Source of the DNA: an uncultured Acetobacteraceae bacterium
GTDB taxonomy: Bacteria > Pseudomonadota > Alphaproteobacteria > Acetobacterales > Acetobacteraceae
DNA: 33,447 bases
NCBI GenBank assembly: GCA_903895595.1
Contig: CAITUP010000102.1
Coordinates: 1-33,447, forward strand
Direction of reading: 5' to 3'
This document shows, piece after piece, positions 16,854 through 26,513 of the stretch. Position 1 is the stretch's first letter, and every line of letters starts with the position of its first letter. Made by a program: the position numbers and the translations under genes. The notes below the pieces were generated by a model. It saw only the letters and a program-made list of their open reading frames with translations. It did not search any database and was not told where the DNA came from.

Positions 16854-18191
16854 GTGGACGATGCGGGTCTGATCCAAACGTTCGGCGCGGCGATGGCTGC
16901 GTCCGGTCCGTTCGAATCGGCCCCGCGTCTCGCCGCCGGTGTGTCCGGCGGTGCCGACAGTATGGCTTTGGCCATCCTCGCGGATGCTTGGGCTAGGGCG
17001 CGCGGCGGGAGCCTGCTGGCATTGACGGCCGATCACGGCTTGCGGCCGGAATCCGGGCAGGAGGCCGCGACGACGGCGGAGCGGCTTCGCGGCCTCGGGA
17101 TCGCGGCGCGGGTTCTCACCATCGCGGACCTTCCCTACGGGCCGGGGATCGCCGAACGGGCACGGGCGGCGCGCTATCGTATCTTGCGCGAAGCCTGTGC
17201 GGAGCAGGGAATTCTGCATCTTTTGCTGGGCCACCATGCTGGCGATCAGGCGGAAACGGTCATGATTCGTGTCCTCGGTGGCAGCGGCGGCCGTGGGCTG
17301 GCGGGGATGGCCATGGTCGCGGAACAGGCATCGTTGCGTTTGGTGCGGCCATTGTTGACGGTACCTCCTGCCGCGTTGCGCCGGTTTCTGGCGGCGCGCG
17401 GTGTGGCTTGGGTCGAGGATCCCTCCAACCGGGACGACCGAGCGATGCGGGCGCGTGTGCGTCGGTTGCGCGGCGATCCGTCGGGGGAGGGGGAGGGCAC
17501 ACAGGTACTGCTTCAGGCGGTTCGGTGTGCCGGACGCCAGCGCACAAGCGACGATCGGGCCATTGCCGGCGTATTGGCGGCGCGGGTGCTCATCCGTCCG
17601 GAGGGGTTCGCGCTGCTGACTCAGGGCGCACTGCCACCGGGGGCTTTGGCGCAATTGCTGCGCTGCCTCGCGGGGGCGCCGTTCGCTCCCGGGATGGATC
17701 AGGTCGCGGATTTGGCCGCGCGGATGCGTCCCGCGACGCTGTGGGGTGTGCGTATTCTGCCAGCGGGGCGATTGGGGAATGGGTGGTTGTTGGTGCGGGA
17801 GGCGGCGAAGGTTGCCTCACCGGTGCCGGCGCGTGACGGGGCGACATGGGACGGGCGCTTCCGGCTGCACAGCGCACGGGACAACCTGGATGGCGCGACA
17901 TTCGGCGCCCTCGGCGATGCCGCGGCTGGATTGCGGCGGTATTCCCGCCTGCCCGCCACGGTGCTGCGCACCATGCCTGCCCTGTGGCGCGGCAATGTTG
18001 TGGCGGCGGTGCCGCATCTGCGCTACCCTGATTCGGCGGCGTGCGAGGGTGTGCGCGCGGTGTTTTCTCCGCCCCAACCCCTGGCGGGCGCGCCTTTTTT
18101 ATCGTCTCCCCCCGCGTTTTGTCCTGGGGAGGCTCGGGAAGGGGATGCGGACGGGCTTGCGACACCCTATGTTGCCCAGCAGGCGCGCTGA
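16854..18191 (+). CDS. tilS: tRNA(Ile)-lysidine synthetase
   Basis: A 445-residue ATP-dependent enzyme that converts the wobble cytidine of tRNA-Ile(CAU) to lysidine, so that AUA codons are read as isoleucine. The PP-loop SGGADS is at 31-36, followed by ADHGLRPES, LLLGHHAGDQAETVMIRVLGGSG and EDPSNRDD, all conserved in the N-terminal catalytic domain. The C-terminal part is less conserved but present. The start is GTG at 16854, 10 bp after the cpoB stop, with no strong ribosome-binding site. It immediately precedes ftsH, an arrangement conserved across many bacteria. Confidence 0.95.
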   Translation: MDDAGLIQTFGAAMAASGPFESAPRLAAGVSGGADSMALAILADAWARARGGSLLALTADHGLRPESGQEAATTAERLRGLGIAARVLTIADLPYGPGIAERARAARYRILREACAEQGILHLLLGHHAGDQAETVMIRVLGGSGGRGLAGMAMVAEQASLRLVRPLLTVPPAALRRFLAARGVAWVEDPSNRDDRAMRARVRRLRGDPSGEGEGTQVLLQAVRCAGRQRTSDDRAIAGVLAARVLIRPEGFALLTQGALPPGALAQLLRCLAGAPFAPGMDQVADLAARMRPATLWGVRILPAGRLGNGWLLVREAAKVASPVPARDGATWDGRFRLHSARDNLDGATFGALGDAAAGLRRYSRLPATVLRTMPALWRGNVVAAVPHLRYPDSAACEGVRAVFSPPQPLAGAPFLSSPPAFCPGEAREGDADGLATPYVAQQAR

Positions 18192-18254
18192 CGGTTTATC
18201 CCGGCGGCGGATATGGCAGGATGCTGCCAGGCCTTTCGAAGTGAGCGGAGTCAC

Positions 18255-20180
18255 ATGAGCAATTTCGGCCGCAACCTCGCGCTGTGGGTCATCATCGCCC
18301 TTCTGCTGGTGGTGCTGTTCAACCTGTTCCAGCCGGGTGCCGCGCATCCCAATGCGATGCAGGTCGCGTATTCCGACTTCATCTCCGACGTGAACGGCGG
18401 CCGGGTGCGCGATGTCGTGATCCAGGGGCGCACAGTCACCGGCCAGTTGAACGACGGGCGCGCGTTCCAGACCTATACGCCGGAAGACCCGACGCTGGTG
18501 AAGTCGCTGACGGACAAGAATGTCCGCGTGATTGCCAAGGCCGAGGATGACGGCGTCAACCCGCTGCTGCATTACGTGCTGTCCTGGCTGCCGATGCTGC
18601 TGCTGATCGGCGTCTGGGTGTTCTTCATGCGCCAGATGCAGGGCGGTGGCGGGCGCGCCATGGGCTTCGGCAAATCCCGCGCTCGGCTGCTGACCGAAAA
18701 GCAGGGCCGCGTCACGTTCGACGATGTCGCCGGCATCGATGAGGCGAAGGCCGAACTGGAGGAAATCGTCCAGTTCCTGAAGGACCCGCAGAAGTTTCAG
18801 CGCCTGGGCGGCAAAATCCCCAAGGGCGTGCTGCTGGTCGGCCCCCCCGGCACCGGTAAGACGCTGCTGGCTCGCGCTATCGCGGGTGAGGCGAACGTGC
18901 CGTTCTTCACCATCTCCGGCTCCGACTTCGTCGAAATGTTCGTGGGCGTCGGCGCCAGCCGCGTGCGCGACCTGTTCGAACAGGGCAAGAAGAACGCACC
19001 CTGCATCATTTTCATCGACGAAATCGACGCGGTCGGGCGCCATCGCGGTGCCGGCCTGGGCGGCGGCAACGACGAACGCGAGCAGACGCTGAACCAGATG
19101 CTGGTCGAGATGGACGGTTTCGAGTCCAACGAGGGCGTCATCCTGATCGCCGCGACCAACCGCCCCGACGTTCTGGACCCGGCGCTGCTGCGCCCCGGTC
19201 GGTTCGACCGGCAGGTGGTCGTACCGAACCCGGACGTGAACGGGCGAGAGAAAATTCTCCGGGTTCACATGAAGAAGGTGCCGATCGCGTCGGACGTCGA
19301 TCCGAAGACGATCGCGCGCGGGACTCCCGGGTTCTCCGGCGCCGATCTGGCGAACCTTGTGAACGAGGCGGCTCTGCTCGCGGCCCGTATGGGCAAACGC
19401 GTGGTGGCGATGCTGGAGTTCGAGGCCGCCAAGGACAAGGTCATGATGGGCACCGAACGGCGCTCGCTCGTGATGTCCGAGGCCGAGAAGAAAATGACGG
19501 CCTATCACGAGGGCGGGCACGCGCTGTGCGCGATGTACGAGCCCGAGTGCGATCCCGTGCACAAGGCCACGATCATTCCGCGCGGCCGTGCGCTGGGCTT
19601 GGTCATGAGCCTGCCGGAAGGGGACCGGTATTCGAAGTCGAAGTCCAAGCTGCTCGCCGAACTGACGATGGCGATGGGCGGCCGCGCGGCGGAGGAGATC
19701 ATCTTCGGCGCCGACAAGGTGTCCAACGGTGCGTCCGGCGACATCAAGATGGCCACCGATCAGGCGCGGCGGATGATCACCGAATGGGGCATGTCCGAGA
19801 AGCTGGGCATGATCGCTTACGGCGATAACAGCCAGGAAGTGTTCCTCGGCCACTCCGTCACGCAGAACAAGAACGTGTCGGAAGCGACGGCGCGGGAGAT
19901 CGACGGTGAGATCAAGGCGATCATCGACCGGGCCTATGCCAAAGCGCGGCGTATCCTGAGCGAGAATGTCGAGGAACTGCACCGCATCGCGCGCGGACTG
20001 CTGGAGCACGAAACGCTCAGCGGCGACGAAATCCGCACCGTGCTGCGGGGCGAGCCGGTGATCCGGCGCGTGGTGGATGAGCCGGCGCCGGAAAGCCGCC
20101 GCGCTTCGGTCCCGACCGCCGGGCGACCGGTCGCCACGCCTCCGCCGGGCGGGCCGGAGCCGGCACCGCAGCCGGGTTGA
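18255..20180 (+). CDS. ftsH: ATP-dependent zinc metalloprotease FtsH
   Basis: A 641-residue inner-membrane AAA+ protease that degrades misfolded membrane proteins and short-lived regulators. Two membrane helices flank a periplasmic domain (about 8-26 and 104-125). Walker A GPPGTGKT is at 196-203, Walker B IIFIDEID at 251-258, the second region of homology [19 protein letters not shown] at 301-319, and the zinc-binding protease motif HEGGH at 418-422 (HExGH). The ATG at 18255 is preceded by GGAG; a frame from 18213 would add 14 non-conserved residues. The C-terminus has a proline-rich tail. folP begins at or just after the stop. Confidence 0.98.
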   Translation: MSNFGRNLALWVIIALLLVVLFNLFQPGAAHPNAMQVAYSDFISDVNGGRVRDVVIQGRTVTGQLNDGRAFQTYTPEDPTLVKSLTDKNVRVIAKAEDDGVNPLLHYVLSWLPMLLLIGVWVFFMRQMQGGGGRAMGFGKSRARLLTEKQGRVTFDDVAGIDEAKAELEEIVQFLKDPQKFQRLGGKIPKGVLLVGPPGTGKTLLARAIAGEANVPFFTISGSDFVEMFVGVGASRVRDLFEQGKKNAPCIIFIDEIDAVGRHRGAGLGGGNDEREQTLNQMLVEMDGFESNEGVILIAATNRPDVLDPALLRPGRFDRQVVVPNPDVNGREKILRVHMKKVPIASDVDPKTIARGTPGFSGADLANLVNEAALLAARMGKRVVAMLEFEAAKDKVMMGTERRSLVMSEAEKKMTAYHEGGHALCAMYEPECDPVHKATIIPRGRALGLVMSLPEGDRYSKSKSKLLAELTMAMGGRAAEEIIFGADKVSNGASGDIKMATDQARRMITEWGMSEKLGMIAYGDNSQEVFLGHSVTQNKNVSEATAREIDGEIKAIIDRAYAKARRILSENVEELHRIARGLLEHETLSGDEIRTVLRGEPVIRRVVDEPAPESRRASVPTAGRPVATPPPGGPEPAPQPG

Positions 20181-20206
20181 GTTCCTCGGCCGCTGTCTGG
20201 GCGGGG

Positions 20207-21010
20207 ATGACGTTGGATCGTCCCCGTATCATGGGGGTTCTGAACGTAACCCCGGACAGCTTTAGCGATGGCGGCACGTTCGTCGCCGCGAATGCCGCCC
20301 TGGCGGTCGCCAGGGCGATGGTCGAGGACGGCGCCGATATTGTCGATGTCGGCGGCGAGAGTACCCGCCCTGGGGCCCTGGCCATCCCCCCGGATGAAGA
20401 GCAGCGGCGGGTGATCCCCGTGATTAAAGCGCTGGCGGCGGCCGGCGTGCGGGTGTCGGTGGATACCCGTAATGCGTCGACCATGGCGGCGGCGCTCGAC
20501 GCGGGCGCGCTTATTATCAACGATGTTTCCGGGCTGTCCTACGATCCAGCTGCCGCGCCGCTGGTTGCGCGTCGCGGCTGCCCTGTCGTTTTGATGCATA
20601 TGCGCGGCACGCCGGCAACGATGCGGGCGCGGGCCGTTTATGCCGATGTGGCGGCGGAGGTCGTCGCGGAACTGCGAGGCTGTGTCGCGGCGGCGGAAGC
20701 AGCCGGCATAAGCCGGGATGCCATTGTGCTCGATCCCGGTGTGGGGTTCGCGAAGGACGCGGCCCAATCGTTGGCGGTGCTGCGGGCTTTGCCGGACGTC
20801 GCGGCGTTGGGTTGCCCGCTGTTGATCGGGGTATCGCGGAAGTCGTTCATCGGAGTGGTCGCGGGCGAAGCCGATCCGCTACGGCGGTTGCCGGGTTCGC
20901 TTGCCGCCGCGCTGTTCGCGCTGTCGCGAGGGGCTGCGATTCTGCGGGTGCACGATGTCGCGGAAACGGTTCAGGCCGTGCGGGTTTGGCAGGCGCTTGG
21001 CAGCGGCTGA
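20207..21010 (+). CDS. folP: Dihydropteroate synthase
   Basis: The sulfonamide target of folate synthesis: it joins p-aminobenzoate to dihydropterin pyrophosphate. Family motifs are complete: IMGVLNVTPDSFSDGG near the N-terminus, DIVDVGGESTRPGA, LIINDVSGL, VLMHMRGTPATM, IVLDPGVGFAKD and IGVSRKSFIG. From the ATG at 20207 the protein has 267 residues, a normal length. An alternative TTG at 20177 overlaps the ftsH stop by 4 bp (TTGA) and would add ten residues; neither start has an ideal ribosome-binding site. The gene follows ftsH directly and converges with the TPR-SPOR lipoprotein gene, leaving 2 bp between the stops. Confidence 0.95.
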   Translation: MTLDRPRIMGVLNVTPDSFSDGGTFVAANAALAVARAMVEDGADIVDVGGESTRPGALAIPPDEEQRRVIPVIKALAAAGVRVSVDTRNASTMAAALDAGALIINDVSGLSYDPAAAPLVARRGCPVVLMHMRGTPATMRARAVYADVAAEVVAELRGCVAAAEAAGISRDAIVLDPGVGFAKDAAQSLAVLRALPDVAALGCPLLIGVSRKSFIGVVAGEADPLRRLPGSLAAALFALSRGAAILRVHDVAETVQAVRVWQALGSG

Positions 21011-21012
21011 CG

Positions 21013-22614
21013 TCAGCTGCCGACCACCCAGCAACGGTTGGTCGCGGCCTGGATCTTGGCACAGAAGCCACGGGCCTTGTCCTGTCCGTCGAAACCCGTG
21101 GTGCGAAGCCGCCAGAAGGACGTGCCATCCCGGTCGACTTTCAGGAAGACCGGCGTTCGGTCCTCGAACGCGCTGGGGGCACGGATTTTTAGGCGCTTCC
21201 ATTCCGCCCGAGCAGCACTCTCATTGTCGAAGGCGCCGAGCTGTACGTCGAGGGTGTGGCGCGGTGCGTCGGACTGGGGTTTGCGGTGCGGCGGTTGCGC
21301 GGGCACGGCGGCAGCCACCTTTACCGGTTTGGCGGCGGCGGGTGGGGCCGGTTTGGGCTCCGCAGCAACAGCGGCTGCCGCGACCGGCGGTGCGGGCGGC
21401 GGCTTTCTGGCGTCGGCTGCGGCGCGTTCGGCCTCGGTCGGGGGGGCGGCGGAGCCGGCCAGGGGAACCTCGGTCGCGGTTTCGGGTGCCGCTGTTTCCG
21501 CGACCGTCACGACATGACGCTCCACGACGGCGGGTCTCGCGGGCAATGTGGCCGCTGTTTCGATCACCGTCACGGTCGTCTCGGGTTCGCTGGGCCGGAT
21601 GACGGTCGGCATCGGAGCGGCGACCGCGGTGACGGTTGGGGCAGGGGGGACCGTTTCGGGTGTGGGCGCGACGAAGCGGGGCGGGACGGGCAGAGCCTCC
21701 GCCATTTGGCTGGTCTGTTTCGCAGGTGCCGCGGCTTTGGCCATGGCGACCGTCGGCGTGGGTTTGGCGACGACCGCGGCGGTCGCAGCGACGGGCGCAG
21801 CGGGCATCGGGGCGGGCATCGGGGCGGGCTTGGCGTCGGCGACCGCGACAGAGCGGGTTTGACGGTAACCCGCCAATGCCTGGCCGACTTCTTTCTCCGA
21901 CAGGTCGCGCTTCAGCACGGCGGCGGCTTCGGCGTCGCGGCCCGCCATGGTCAGGATGGCGGCGTAGTTGTGCCGCAGTTTGCTGGGGGCGGACGGGTCG
22001 CTCGCCAAGGGTTCGATCAAGCGCAGGGCGCTGGCGGTGTCGCCGGTCATGGACAGCGACAGGGCCAGATTGACCCGAACGGCGAGGTTCGATGGGTCGT
22101 TGTTCAGCACGCGCCGATAGACTTCCCGAGCCTCGGTGTGGTTGCCGCGCAGATCGAGGGCGATGCCGAGGTTGGTCATCGCCTTGGCGTTCGTGGGTTC
22201 GGCGACCAGCACATCGCGGAACAGGGCCTCGGCTGCCGCGGGATCGGTGGTCAGGCGGATGCGGCCGAGGCCGAGCTTGGCGCGCGGCTGGGATGGCGCG
22301 ATGCGCAGCGCATGCTCGAACGCCGTGGCGGCGTCGGCGTTTTGGCCGAGCTGGGTGAGGGCGTCGCCGCTGACGGTCAGCGCGGTGGCGTCGTCGGGTT
22401 GGCGGGACAGGATGCTTTGGGAAACCTGCAGGGCCACACGCGGGGATCCGCCGTTCAGCGCGGCTTCCGCCACGTTGACGCCGGGGCGGTTGGCGTTGTC
22501 GGTCAACCCATCGGCGGTGCAACCGGCCAACACGACGGCCAGAAGCAACGCGCGCGCGGTGCCACGATGCCGAAGCATTGGGGCGGCGGTGCGTGCCATG
22601 CGGAGTTGGTTCAT
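21013..22614 (-). CDS. TPR-repeat lipoprotein with C-terminal SPOR domain
   Basis: A 533-residue envelope protein. The N-terminus ends in the lipobox LAGC with C32 as the lipidated residue. About five tetratricopeptide repeats follow (residues about 45-250; for example AKAMTNLGIALDLRGNHTEA), resembling TadD/NrfG-type proteins. A long Ala/Pro/Thr-rich linker (about 265-445), with a short in-frame duplication encoding PAPMPAPMPA, leads to a SPOR domain (about 452-533, LDVQLGAFDNESAARAEW ... GFCAKIQAATNRCWVV). SPOR domains bind denuded septal glycan, so it probably acts at the division site. AGAGGACC precedes the ATG. It is convergent with folP and divergent from glmM. The name is unknown. Confidence 0.88.
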   Translation of the reverse strand: MNQLRMARTAAPMLRHRGTARALLLAVVLAGCTADGLTDNANRPGVNVAEAALNGGSPRVALQVSQSILSRQPDDATALTVSGDALTQLGQNADAATAFEHALRIAPSQPRAKLGLGRIRLTTDPAAAEALFRDVLVAEPTNAKAMTNLGIALDLRGNHTEAREVYRRVLNNDPSNLAVRVNLALSLSMTGDTASALRLIEPLASDPSAPSKLRHNYAAILTMAGRDAEAAAVLKRDLSEKEVGQALAGYRQTRSVAVADAKPAPMPAPMPAAPVAATAAVVAKPTPTVAMAKAAAPAKQTSQMAEALPVPPRFVAPTPETVPPAPTVTAVAAPMPTVIRPSEPETTVTVIETAATLPARPAVVERHVVTVAETAAPETATEVPLAGSAAPPTEAERAAADARKPPPAPPVAAAAVAAEPKPAPPAAAKPVKVAAAVPAQPPHRKPQSDAPRHTLDVQLGAFDNESAARAEWKRLKIRAPSAFEDRTPVFLKVDRDGTSFWRLRTTGFDGQDKARGFCAKIQAATNRCWVVGS

Positions 22615-22727
22615 AATGGTCCTCTAGCGGGTATGTGCCCGAATTACGGGCTTCGGCGCAAGAGTACTGCTTCCCCTGATACATCCTCCGGGGTAAAGGC
22701 AACGACCCTGCGCAAAACGGGAATCGG

Positions 22728-24092
22728 ATGACCAAAACAAGACGCCTGTTCGGCACCGACGGCATTCGCGGCAAAGCCAACACCGATCCCATGACGGCCG
22801 ATATCGCGCTGCGCCTGGGTCAGGCGGCCGGCCTGCTGTTCACGCACGGCGCGCACCGGCACAAGGTGGTGATCGGCAAGGACACGCGTCTGTCCGGCTA
22901 TCTGATCGAGCCTGCCCTCACCGCCGGTTTCATCAGCGCCGGCATGGATGTCACCCTGCTCGGCCCGCTGCCGACGCCGGCCATCGCGATGCTGACCCGC
23001 AGCTTGCGCGCCGATCTGGGCGTGATGATCTCGGCGTCCCATAACTCCTACGAAGACAACGGCATCAAGCTGTTCGGCCCCGATGGCAACAAATTGTCGG
23101 ATGAGCGGGAGTTGGAGATCGAGGCGCTGATAGCCAGCGATTTCTCTCAGCGGCTGGCGGGATCGGCGGAACTTGGGCGTGCGTCGCGGCTGGACGATGC
23201 GGGCGGACGGTATATCGAGGCGGCGAAGGCCAGCTTTCCGCGCGGTCTGCGGCTCGATGGCCTGAAAATCGTCATCGATTGCGCCAACGGTGCCGGGTAT
23301 CGGGTAGCGCCGGCGGTGTTGTGGGAACTGGGGGCGACCGTCATTCCCGTCGGCGTGCAGCCGGATGGGTTCAATATCAACCGCGACTGCGGCTCCACCG
23401 CGCCGGGACATCTGTGCGAGCAGGTGCGTGCGCACGGCGCCCATATCGGTATCGCCCTGGACGGCGACGCCGACCGGCTGATCGTGGCCGACGAGCAGGG
23501 GGAGGTCGTCGATGGCGACCAGATCCTGGCGCTGATCGCGCGCGCCTGGCTGGCGGCGGCGCGGCTGAAGACCAGTGGGGTGGTGGCGACGGTGATGTCC
23601 AACCTCGGGCTGGAACGCCTGCTGGAGGATTGGGGCATTCCGCTCCACCGCACGCAGGTCGGCGATCGCTATGTGGCCGAGCGGATGCGGGAAACCGGCG
23701 CCAATCTGGGGGGCGAGCAGTCGGGCCATGTGATCATGTCCGACTTCGCCACGACCGGCGACGGGCTGCTGGCGGCGTTACAGGTGCTGGCGGTGATGGT
23801 CGAGAGCGGGCGTTCGGCATCCGAAGTGTGCCGGGTGTTCCAACGGCTGCCGCAGCGGTTGAAGAATGTGCGGTTCGCGGGGGTGTCGCCGTTGCTCGAC
23901 GCCGGGGTGAAGCGGGCGATCGCCGCGGCGTCCGAACGGCTGCGGGGCAAGGGCAGGGTGCTGATCCGCGAGAGCGGCACCGAACCCTTGGTCCGGGTGA
24001 TGGCCGAGGGCGAGAATGAGGCGCAAGTGGCGGAGGTTGTGGATGGTCTATGCGCCGTCATCGCCGCCGCCGAACGCGGCAAGGCGGCGTGA
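22728..24092 (+). CDS. glmM: Phosphoglucosamine mutase
   Basis: A 454-residue enzyme that converts glucosamine-6-phosphate to glucosamine-1-phosphate for UDP-GlcNAc, feeding peptidoglycan and lipopolysaccharide. FGTDGIRG opens the protein; the phosphoserine loop ISASHN has its serine at S104 (E. coli S102), the magnesium-binding DGDADR has D245/D247/D249, and the C-terminal phosphate loop [12 protein letters not shown] is near residue 418. All functional regions are intact and the length is normal. In alphaproteobacteria glmM often follows ftsH-folP; here the TPR-SPOR gene is inserted between them on the opposite strand. thiD starts on the last base of its stop codon. Confidence 0.97.
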   Translation: MTKTRRLFGTDGIRGKANTDPMTADIALRLGQAAGLLFTHGAHRHKVVIGKDTRLSGYLIEPALTAGFISAGMDVTLLGPLPTPAIAMLTRSLRADLGVMISASHNSYEDNGIKLFGPDGNKLSDERELEIEALIASDFSQRLAGSAELGRASRLDDAGGRYIEAAKASFPRGLRLDGLKIVIDCANGAGYRVAPAVLWELGATVIPVGVQPDGFNINRDCGSTAPGHLCEQVRAHGAHIGIALDGDADRLIVADEQGEVVDGDQILALIARAWLAAARLKTSGVVATVMSNLGLERLLEDWGIPLHRTQVGDRYVAERMRETGANLGGEQSGHVIMSDFATTGDGLLAALQVLAVMVESGRSASEVCRVFQRLPQRLKNVRFAGVSPLLDAGVKRAIAAASERLRGKGRVLIRESGTEPLVRVMAEGENEAQVAEVVDGLCAVIAAAERGKAA

Positions 24093-24901
24093 TGCGCGGG
24101 CGGGTACTGGTCATTGCCGGGTCGGACTCCGGCGGCGGCGCGGGGATTCAGGCGGATATCAAGGCCGTGACGGCCTTGGGCGGCTTCGCGGCGACGGCGC
24201 TGACGGCTTTGACCGCGCAGAACACGCAGGGCGTGTTCGGGGTGCATCCGGTGCCGGTCGCCTTCATTAGGCAGCAGATTGCCGTGGTGATGGAAGACAT
24301 CGGCGCCGACGTGATCAAAACCGGCATGCTCGGGGATGTCGCGACCATCGAGGCGGTGTGCGCTGCTTTGGCCGATTACGCCCCCGGCGTGCCGGTGGTG
24401 CTCGACCCTGTGATGGTGGCCAAAGGCGGCCATGCGCTGCTGGCGGACGACGCGGTGGGGGTGTTGCGGCGGCGTCTGCTGCCTCTGGCCCGGGTGATCA
24501 CGCCCAATCTGCCGGAAGCCGAGGCTTTGTCGGGCGTCCGCATCGTTAATGTCGACGATATGAAGGTGGCGGCGCAGGTGTTGCTGTCGCTTGGCGTGCC
24601 GGCGGTGCTGCTGAAGGGCGGACATCTGGAGGGCGACGCGCTGACCGATCTGCTGGCGACGCCGGAGGGGATCGAGGCTTTTACGTCCGAGCGGATTCAA
24701 ACACGGCATACGCATGGGACCGGGTGCACGACGGCCTCGGCCGTGGCGGCGGGACTGGCGCAAGGGATGTCGTTGCGCGATGCGGTGGTGCGGGCGCGGG
24801 CTTACGTGCGGGCGGCGATCCTGGCTGCTCCCGGCTACGGGGCCGGGCATGGGCCGCTGGACCATGGGGTGACGTTCGATCCGTCTCGGTTGGGGGGTTG
24901 A
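24092..24901 (+). CDS. thiD: Hydroxymethylpyrimidine/phosphomethylpyrimidine kinase
   Basis: A 269-residue ribokinase-fold enzyme that phosphorylates HMP and HMP-P in thiamine biosynthesis. The N-terminus VIAGSDSGGGAGIQADIKA, the central IKTGMLGD and VVLDPVMVAKGG, and the catalytic THGTGCTTASAVA loop near the C-terminus are diagnostic. The start at 24092 overlaps the glmM TGA by one base (TGATG) with AAGGCGG just upstream; a frame from 24050 adds an arginine-rich shadow of glmM and is rejected. No THI-box riboswitch is visible in front of it, as expected for an internal operon gene. The HAD hydrolase follows after 2 bp. Confidence 0.95.
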   Translation: MRGRVLVIAGSDSGGGAGIQADIKAVTALGGFAATALTALTAQNTQGVFGVHPVPVAFIRQQIAVVMEDIGADVIKTGMLGDVATIEAVCAALADYAPGVPVVLDPVMVAKGGHALLADDAVGVLRRRLLPLARVITPNLPEAEALSGVRIVNVDDMKVAAQVLLSLGVPAVLLKGGHLEGDALTDLLATPEGIEAFTSERIQTRHTHGTGCTTASAVAAGLAQGMSLRDAVVRARAYVRAAILAAPGYGAGHGPLDHGVTFDPSRLGG

Positions 24902-24903
24902 GG

Positions 24904-25626
24904 ATGCTGCCGCGCGCCATTCTGTTCGATATGGACGACACGCTGATCTCCGCCTACCGCCAGCCGGAGAAGGCTTGGCAGGATATCGCGGTGGAGTTCG
25001 CGGCCGAGTTCGGTGCCGTGCCGCCCGCGATGGTGGCGGATGCCGTGTCGGTGGCGGCGGCGGCGTTCTGGTCCGACGAAACTCGGCACCGGGTGGGGCG
25101 GTTGAACCTGCTGGATGCGCGGCGGGATATCGTGTTGGAGGGGTTTGCTTTTGTCGCGGCCCAAGGGTTCGCCGTGCCGGGGGCCGATGTCGCGGCGCGC
25201 ATGTCGGCGCGGTATCATACTTATAGAGAGGAGCAGATGTATCTGTTCCCCCACGCGCATGAGGTCGTCGATACGCTGCGGGACCGCGGGGTGCGGCTGG
25301 CGCTGATTACCAACGGCGCGGCGGCGCCTCAACGCGCGAAGGTGGAGCGGTTCGGGTTTTCCGACCGGTTCCACCACATTCAGATCGAGGGCGAACACGG
25401 GTTCGGCAAGCCGGAGGAACGGGCTTATCTTTTTGCCTTGTCGGTGCTCGGGGTGAGGGCGCACGAGACGTGGATGGTGGGGGATAATCTGGAGTGGGAG
25501 GTGATGGCGCCGCAGCGGCTGGGGATTCATGCGGTATGGCATGACTCGCTGGGGGCCGGGTTGCCCGAGGGGACGCCGGCGCGGCCGGACCGGATTATTA
25601 CGGGGTTGCGGGAGTTGTTGGGGTAG
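24904..25626 (+). CDS. HAD-superfamily hydrolase
   Basis: A 240-residue haloacid-dehalogenase-like phosphatase, subfamily IA. The nucleophile motif FDMDDTL gives D9 and D11; motif II is LITNGAA, motif III includes the lysine of KPEERAY, and motif IV is VGDNLEWEV. A helical cap domain lies between motifs I and II. The overall look is like YjjG/house-cleaning nucleotidases or phosphoglycolate-phosphatase-like enzymes, but the substrate cannot be read from the sequence. The gene begins 2 bp after thiD, with the GTTGAGG run as its ribosome-binding site, so the two are co-transcribed; a role as the missing thiamine-phosphate phosphatase is speculative. Confidence 0.9.
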   Translation: MLPRAILFDMDDTLISAYRQPEKAWQDIAVEFAAEFGAVPPAMVADAVSVAAAAFWSDETRHRVGRLNLLDARRDIVLEGFAFVAAQGFAVPGADVAARMSARYHTYREEQMYLFPHAHEVVDTLRDRGVRLALITNGAAAPQRAKVERFGFSDRFHHIQIEGEHGFGKPEERAYLFALSVLGVRAHETWMVGDNLEWEVMAPQRLGIHAVWHDSLGAGLPEGTPARPDRIITGLRELLG

Positions 25627-25672
25627 GGGGATTGTGTTTGAGTCCGACCTGTTGGGCGTGTAAACCAAGGGT

Positions 25673-25873
25673 ATGATGCGAAATGCACGCTCTCCATCTT
25701 CGGGACGGAACCTTGCCGCCACGGCAAAGCCGCGGCACGGCCGTAAAGCTCGGGCGCAGGCGATCATCGCTCATATCGAAGCCGCTCAGGCTCGGCAATC
25801 CGGCACCGACATCACGCATTTGTCGGACGACGAACTGATCGTCGATCTGATGCGCCATCGCGTCGGTGCATGA
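25673..25873 (+). CDS. Small hypothetical protein
   Basis: A 66-residue basic protein, unrecognised. A disordered Arg/Ser/Lys-rich head (1-25) is followed by a helix-forming stretch (KARAQAIIAHIEAAQARQ) and a short acidic-to-basic tail (HLSDDELIVDLMRHRVGA). Third-position GC is high and the amino-acid composition reasonable, which supports coding. The start codon is preceded by AAGGG only 2-3 nt away. It sits between the HAD gene and the toxin-antitoxin patch. If it is not real, 25627-25999 is an empty 373-bp gap with a noticeably AT-richer part at 25915-25995. Confidence 0.45.
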   Translation: MMRNARSPSSGRNLAATAKPRHGRKARAQAIIAHIEAAQARQSGTDITHLSDDELIVDLMRHRVGA

Positions 25874-25999
25874 TAGGGCGGGGCAGTTGCTTTCGCCTCG
25901 CTGGGAGGCGCTCACGCTGGGATATATCGAACGCAAAAGCTAAAACCCTTGTCCAAGATGTAGTGATTTATTCAATCGCGATAATGTATGCTGTATGGC

Positions 26000-26455
26000 C
26001 TATCCGTTGGAGGGAGAGGCAGGCGAAGAAAATGATTCGCAATCCGGAAAGGCCTCCTTGGCGTGCGTCAAGCAATCGTCAATCTGTCGCACAACGGTGA
26101 TGTAAACCCATTTCGCTTGCGCTCCCGGACGCAGCATGACGATCCCAACCTTGGCGAGGCCGTTCAACGTCCGCGACAGGCTAGCCTGCTTGCGTTTCGT
26201 CAGGATCGCCAACGCCCCCACGGACTCCGGCCGGTGCGTTCGGATAGCGTCCAACACCGCCATATTGGCCGGCGCAAGCAGCTTGACCATCGCCTCGGCC
26301 GAGACGGACTACGCCGCCTTCGCCGTGCCTTCGCTGTCGTACCAGGTTTTGGGCACATCCCGAGCGGCCGCCGGCTCCAGCACGACGCGGCGTGTCCAGG
26401 CGGCGAACTCGCCTATGGTTCCGACCTTATAAGTCGTGCTGCATGCCCCTCTCAT
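26000..26455 (-). pseudogene. Winged-helix antitoxin-like gene interrupted by in-frame TAG
   Basis: One reading frame of 152 codons from the ATG at 26455 carries two recognisable halves separated by a TAG at codon 49 (26309-26311). The first half, KVGTIGEFAAWTRRVV and ARDVPKTWYDSEGTA, resembles the N-terminal segment of antitoxins of the type often annotated HVO_A0114-family or TumA-like. The second half is a winged helix (PESVGALAILTKRKQASLSRTLNGLAKVGIVML). The frame is continuous across the stop with no indel, so a nonsense mutation is the simplest reading. The second half could be translated from an ATG at 26290 to give a 96-residue HTH protein. Exact family is from memory of the pattern, not a search. 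Confidence 0.6.
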
Positions 26456-26513
26456 CGAGCGCCGTTTTGACCGCATCCTAAAAATCGTCGCGCAGCGCCG
26501 CGGCGCCAAAGGT
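26432..26513 (-). pseudogene. Probable remnant of a toxin-gene C-terminus
   Basis: Between the RES stop codon and the broken antitoxin gene, one minus frame reads ALRDDF, a TAG, then DAVKTALDERGMQHDL and a stop. That last stop falls just inside the antitoxin gene, the overlapping layout typical of toxin-antitoxin operons. I infer the 3' end of the lost partner toxin (possibly TumE/DUF6516-like), but the fragment is too short to prove it. Confidence 0.3.

Noticed and set aside
18099-20009. 636-codon frame antisense to ftsH
   Set aside because: A shadow of ftsH; its composition is typical of the complementary strand of a high-GC gene and no motif is seen.
20177-20206. TTG start of folP overlapping the ftsH stop
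   Set aside because: Possible by coupling, but TTG is rare and the added residues carry no family signal; kept as an alternative only.
25870-26100. 76-codon plus-strand frame
   Set aside because: It crosses the AT-rich gap and the antisense side of the broken HTH gene, has no ribosome-binding site and no family signal.
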